A stretch of DNA of 7,393 nt from positions 1 to 7,393 of the forward strand of contig JAJZFF010000313.1 of assembly GCA_021805485.1 (NCBI GenBank), written 5' to 3'. The notes beneath the pieces are model-generated. The model saw nothing but the letters and a program-made list of their open reading frames with translations, made no database searches and was not told the origin of the DNA. Below are positions 6,054-7,393 of the stretch, one piece after another (position 1 is the stretch's first letter; the number at the start of each line of letters is the position of its first letter). This stretch comes from Pseudomonadota bacterium (GTDB taxonomy: Bacteria; Pseudomonadota; Alphaproteobacteria; Acetobacterales; Acetobacteraceae). A program made the translations under genes and the position numbers.

Positions 6054-7393
6054 GCGTGGACGCCTCCCGCAGCAGCGTCCCGACTGCGGCCCGCAGCCGC
6101 GCATTTCCGAGCGGCTTCTGCAGCACGGGCAAGCCGCTCGCCTGCGCTTGCCGCAGCCGCTCCGGGCCCGTGTCTCCGGTGATCAGGGCTGCCGGCACGG
6201 TGGTGTCGTAGCGCGATTGCAGGTCCAGAATCACCGCGATTCCGTCCTCGCCAGCGCGCAGCCGGTAATCGCAGAGAATCGCATCCGGGCGCCGCGGCTC
6301 CGCGGCCAGCAGCGCCGAAGCCTCGGCTCCCGATCCCGCGACGATGACACGGTGGCCCCAGGATTCCAGCAATCGGCGCATCGCCTCGCGGATGGGCAGT
6401 TCGTCGTCGACCACGACGATCAGTCCAGGGGTATGTGCGGCCGCGCTTGACACCAGCGGACTTACCGCCGCCGCCGCCGCCACACTGGGGAGTGGCGCAG
6501 CGCGCGCCCGTGGCACGCCGACGCGAAACACCGAGCCCCGCCCGGGTGCGGAGTCGAGCGTGATATCCAGCCCCAGTGTCGCACCGAGGCGCCGGACGAT
6601 GGCGAGCCCGAGCCCCAGCCCCTTGGCGCGATCGCGCTCGGCATTCCCGATCTGGTAGAACTCATCGAAGATCATGCTCTGTGCAGCGGGCTCGATACCG
6701 CGCCCGGTGTCCCATACTTCGATGCGGATGGCGCCATCGCGATGCCGGCAGCCGAGAAGGATGCGCCCGCGATCGGTATAGCGGACGGCGTTCGACAATA
6801 GATTCCGCAAAATCCGCTCGAGCAGCACCGGATCCGTCTCGACGAGCACGTTGCAGCGGACCGCGCGCAGAACAAGGCCTTTCGCCGCCGCTTCGGTGTC
6901 GTATTCGCGGGCCAGGCGTGTCAGCAGACGGCCGATCGGGAATATCTCCCGCGGCACCTCGACGACGCCTGCATCCAGCCGGGAAATATCCAGCAAGGCG
7001 CTGAAGAGTTCGTCGAGTGCGGCGGTCGATGCGGTGATGTGGCCGACGAGCTCGGCGGCTTCATGGTTCATCTGGCGCCCGGCCAGGGCGCCGGCGAGCA
7101 GGCTGAGTGCATGCCCCGGTTGGCGGAGATCGTGGCTGGCTGCGGCGAGGAAGCGGGCGCGCGCGTGGATGGCGCGCTCGGCGGTCTCCTTCTGCTCGCG
7201 CAGTGTTTCGGCGAGCTCGGCAAGGGCGAAGCGCAGTCGCTGAGAGTCCGCGAAGCGGGCGGCGGCGTGGCGGGCCAGCAGCGGCATGGCGACGCTGAAG
7301 ACCACATCGAGCGGGACGATCGTCGCATCCGCTTCGGTCCCGGAGACCAGGCCCCATATGGTGTAGGGCGGCATCGCTGGCAGGAATAGCGCC
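6046..7393 (-). CDS. Hybrid sensor histidine kinase/response regulator (N-terminus off window)
   Basis: A two-component sensor with its own receiver. The frame is open to the right edge. An ATG at 7374 exists, but in-frame codons before it (ALFLPA) continue, and a sensor or membrane part is expected upstream, so the gene is taken as 5'-partial. Counting from the 7374 ATG, a coiled linker (about 45-70) leads to the H-box FLAAASHDLRQ with His81. The ATPase motifs follow: N-box RNLLSN (Asn195), G1 DTGRG (222-226), F-box FDEFY (236-240) and G2 KGLGLGLAIV (251-260). An Ala/Pro-rich linker precedes the receiver (about 318-438) with Asp323/324, acceptor Asp369 (ILCDYRL), Thr399 and Lys420 (LQKPL). 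The H-box reads RQPGHAL where many relatives have RQPLHAL. The gene converges on the response regulator with an 8-bp overlap, suggesting a cognate pair. The stimulus cannot be judged from this fragment. Confidence 0.92.
   Translation of the reverse strand, partial: ALFLPAMPPYTIWGLVSGTEADATIVPLDVVFSVAMPLLARHAAARFADSQRLRFALAELAETLREQKETAERAIHARARFLAAASHDLRQPGHALSLLAGALAGRQMNHEAAELVGHITASTAALDELFSALLDISRLDAGVVEVPREIFPIGRLLTRLAREYDTEAAAKGLVLRAVRCNVLVETDPVLLERILRNLLSNAVRYTDRGRILLGCRHRDGAIRIEVWDTGRGIEPAAQSMIFDEFYQIGNAERDRAKGLGLGLAIVRRLGATLGLDITLDSAPGRGSVFRVGVPRARAAPLPSVAAAAAVSPLVSSAAAHTPGLIVVVDDELPIREAMRRLLESWGHRVIVAGSGAEASALLAAEPRRPDAILCDYRLRAGEDGIAVILDLQSRYDTTVPAALITGDTGPERLRQAQASGLPVLQKPLGNARLRAAVGTLLREASTLR

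Overview
This is a GC-rich window with dense, mostly co-directional genes. The encoded proteins look alphaproteobacterial. Three things suggest Rhodospirillales/Acetobacteraceae: the LysM/Ig-like envelope protein, the short archaeal-type Psd fused into a psd-pssA operon, and the LsrB/VtlR-type LysR gene directly after trxB. The taxonomy is inferred from gene style and order; no search was run.

Layout, left to right. (1) 1-917 (+): 3' part of a LysM-domain envelope protein with Ig-like modules, cut by the window edge. (2) 851-1297 (-): a small unrecognised protein gene, convergent with the LysM gene and overlapping its 3' end. It diverges from the next operon. (3) 1396-2957 (+): psd and pssA joined by a TAATG junction. 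They supply phosphatidylserine and phosphatidylethanolamine, with pssA making the PS that psd decarboxylates. (4) 3040-4008 (+): trxB, thioredoxin reductase. (5) 4113-4994 (+): a LysR-family regulator closely resembling rhizobial LsrB/VtlR. (6) 4995-5406: a 412-bp gap without a protein gene. Its left part carries dyad symmetries and promoter-like boxes. Its middle holds three consecutive hairpins, the last a perfect 11-bp terminator-like stem, with two unpaired CCTCCC anti-Shine-Dalgarno motifs. Its right part holds an AT-rich palindrome upstream of the next gene. (7) 5407-6053 (+): a NarL/LuxR-type response regulator split by a -1 frame change at a run of six C between receiver and DNA-binding domain. 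(8) 6046-7393 (-): a hybrid sensor histidine kinase with C-terminal receiver, convergent with the response regulator and open at its N-terminal end beyond the window.

The most interesting reading is a regulatory module in the middle: trxB, an LsrB/VtlR-like regulator, and a candidate small RNA built like the AbcR (alpha-r15) sRNAs that VtlR controls in Rhizobiales. If the sRNA is real, the LysR-sRNA pairing would extend beyond Rhizobiales. The second point of interest is the kinase/response-regulator pair, whose regulator gene is either frameshifted, mis-sequenced at a homopolymer, or expressed as two coupled halves.
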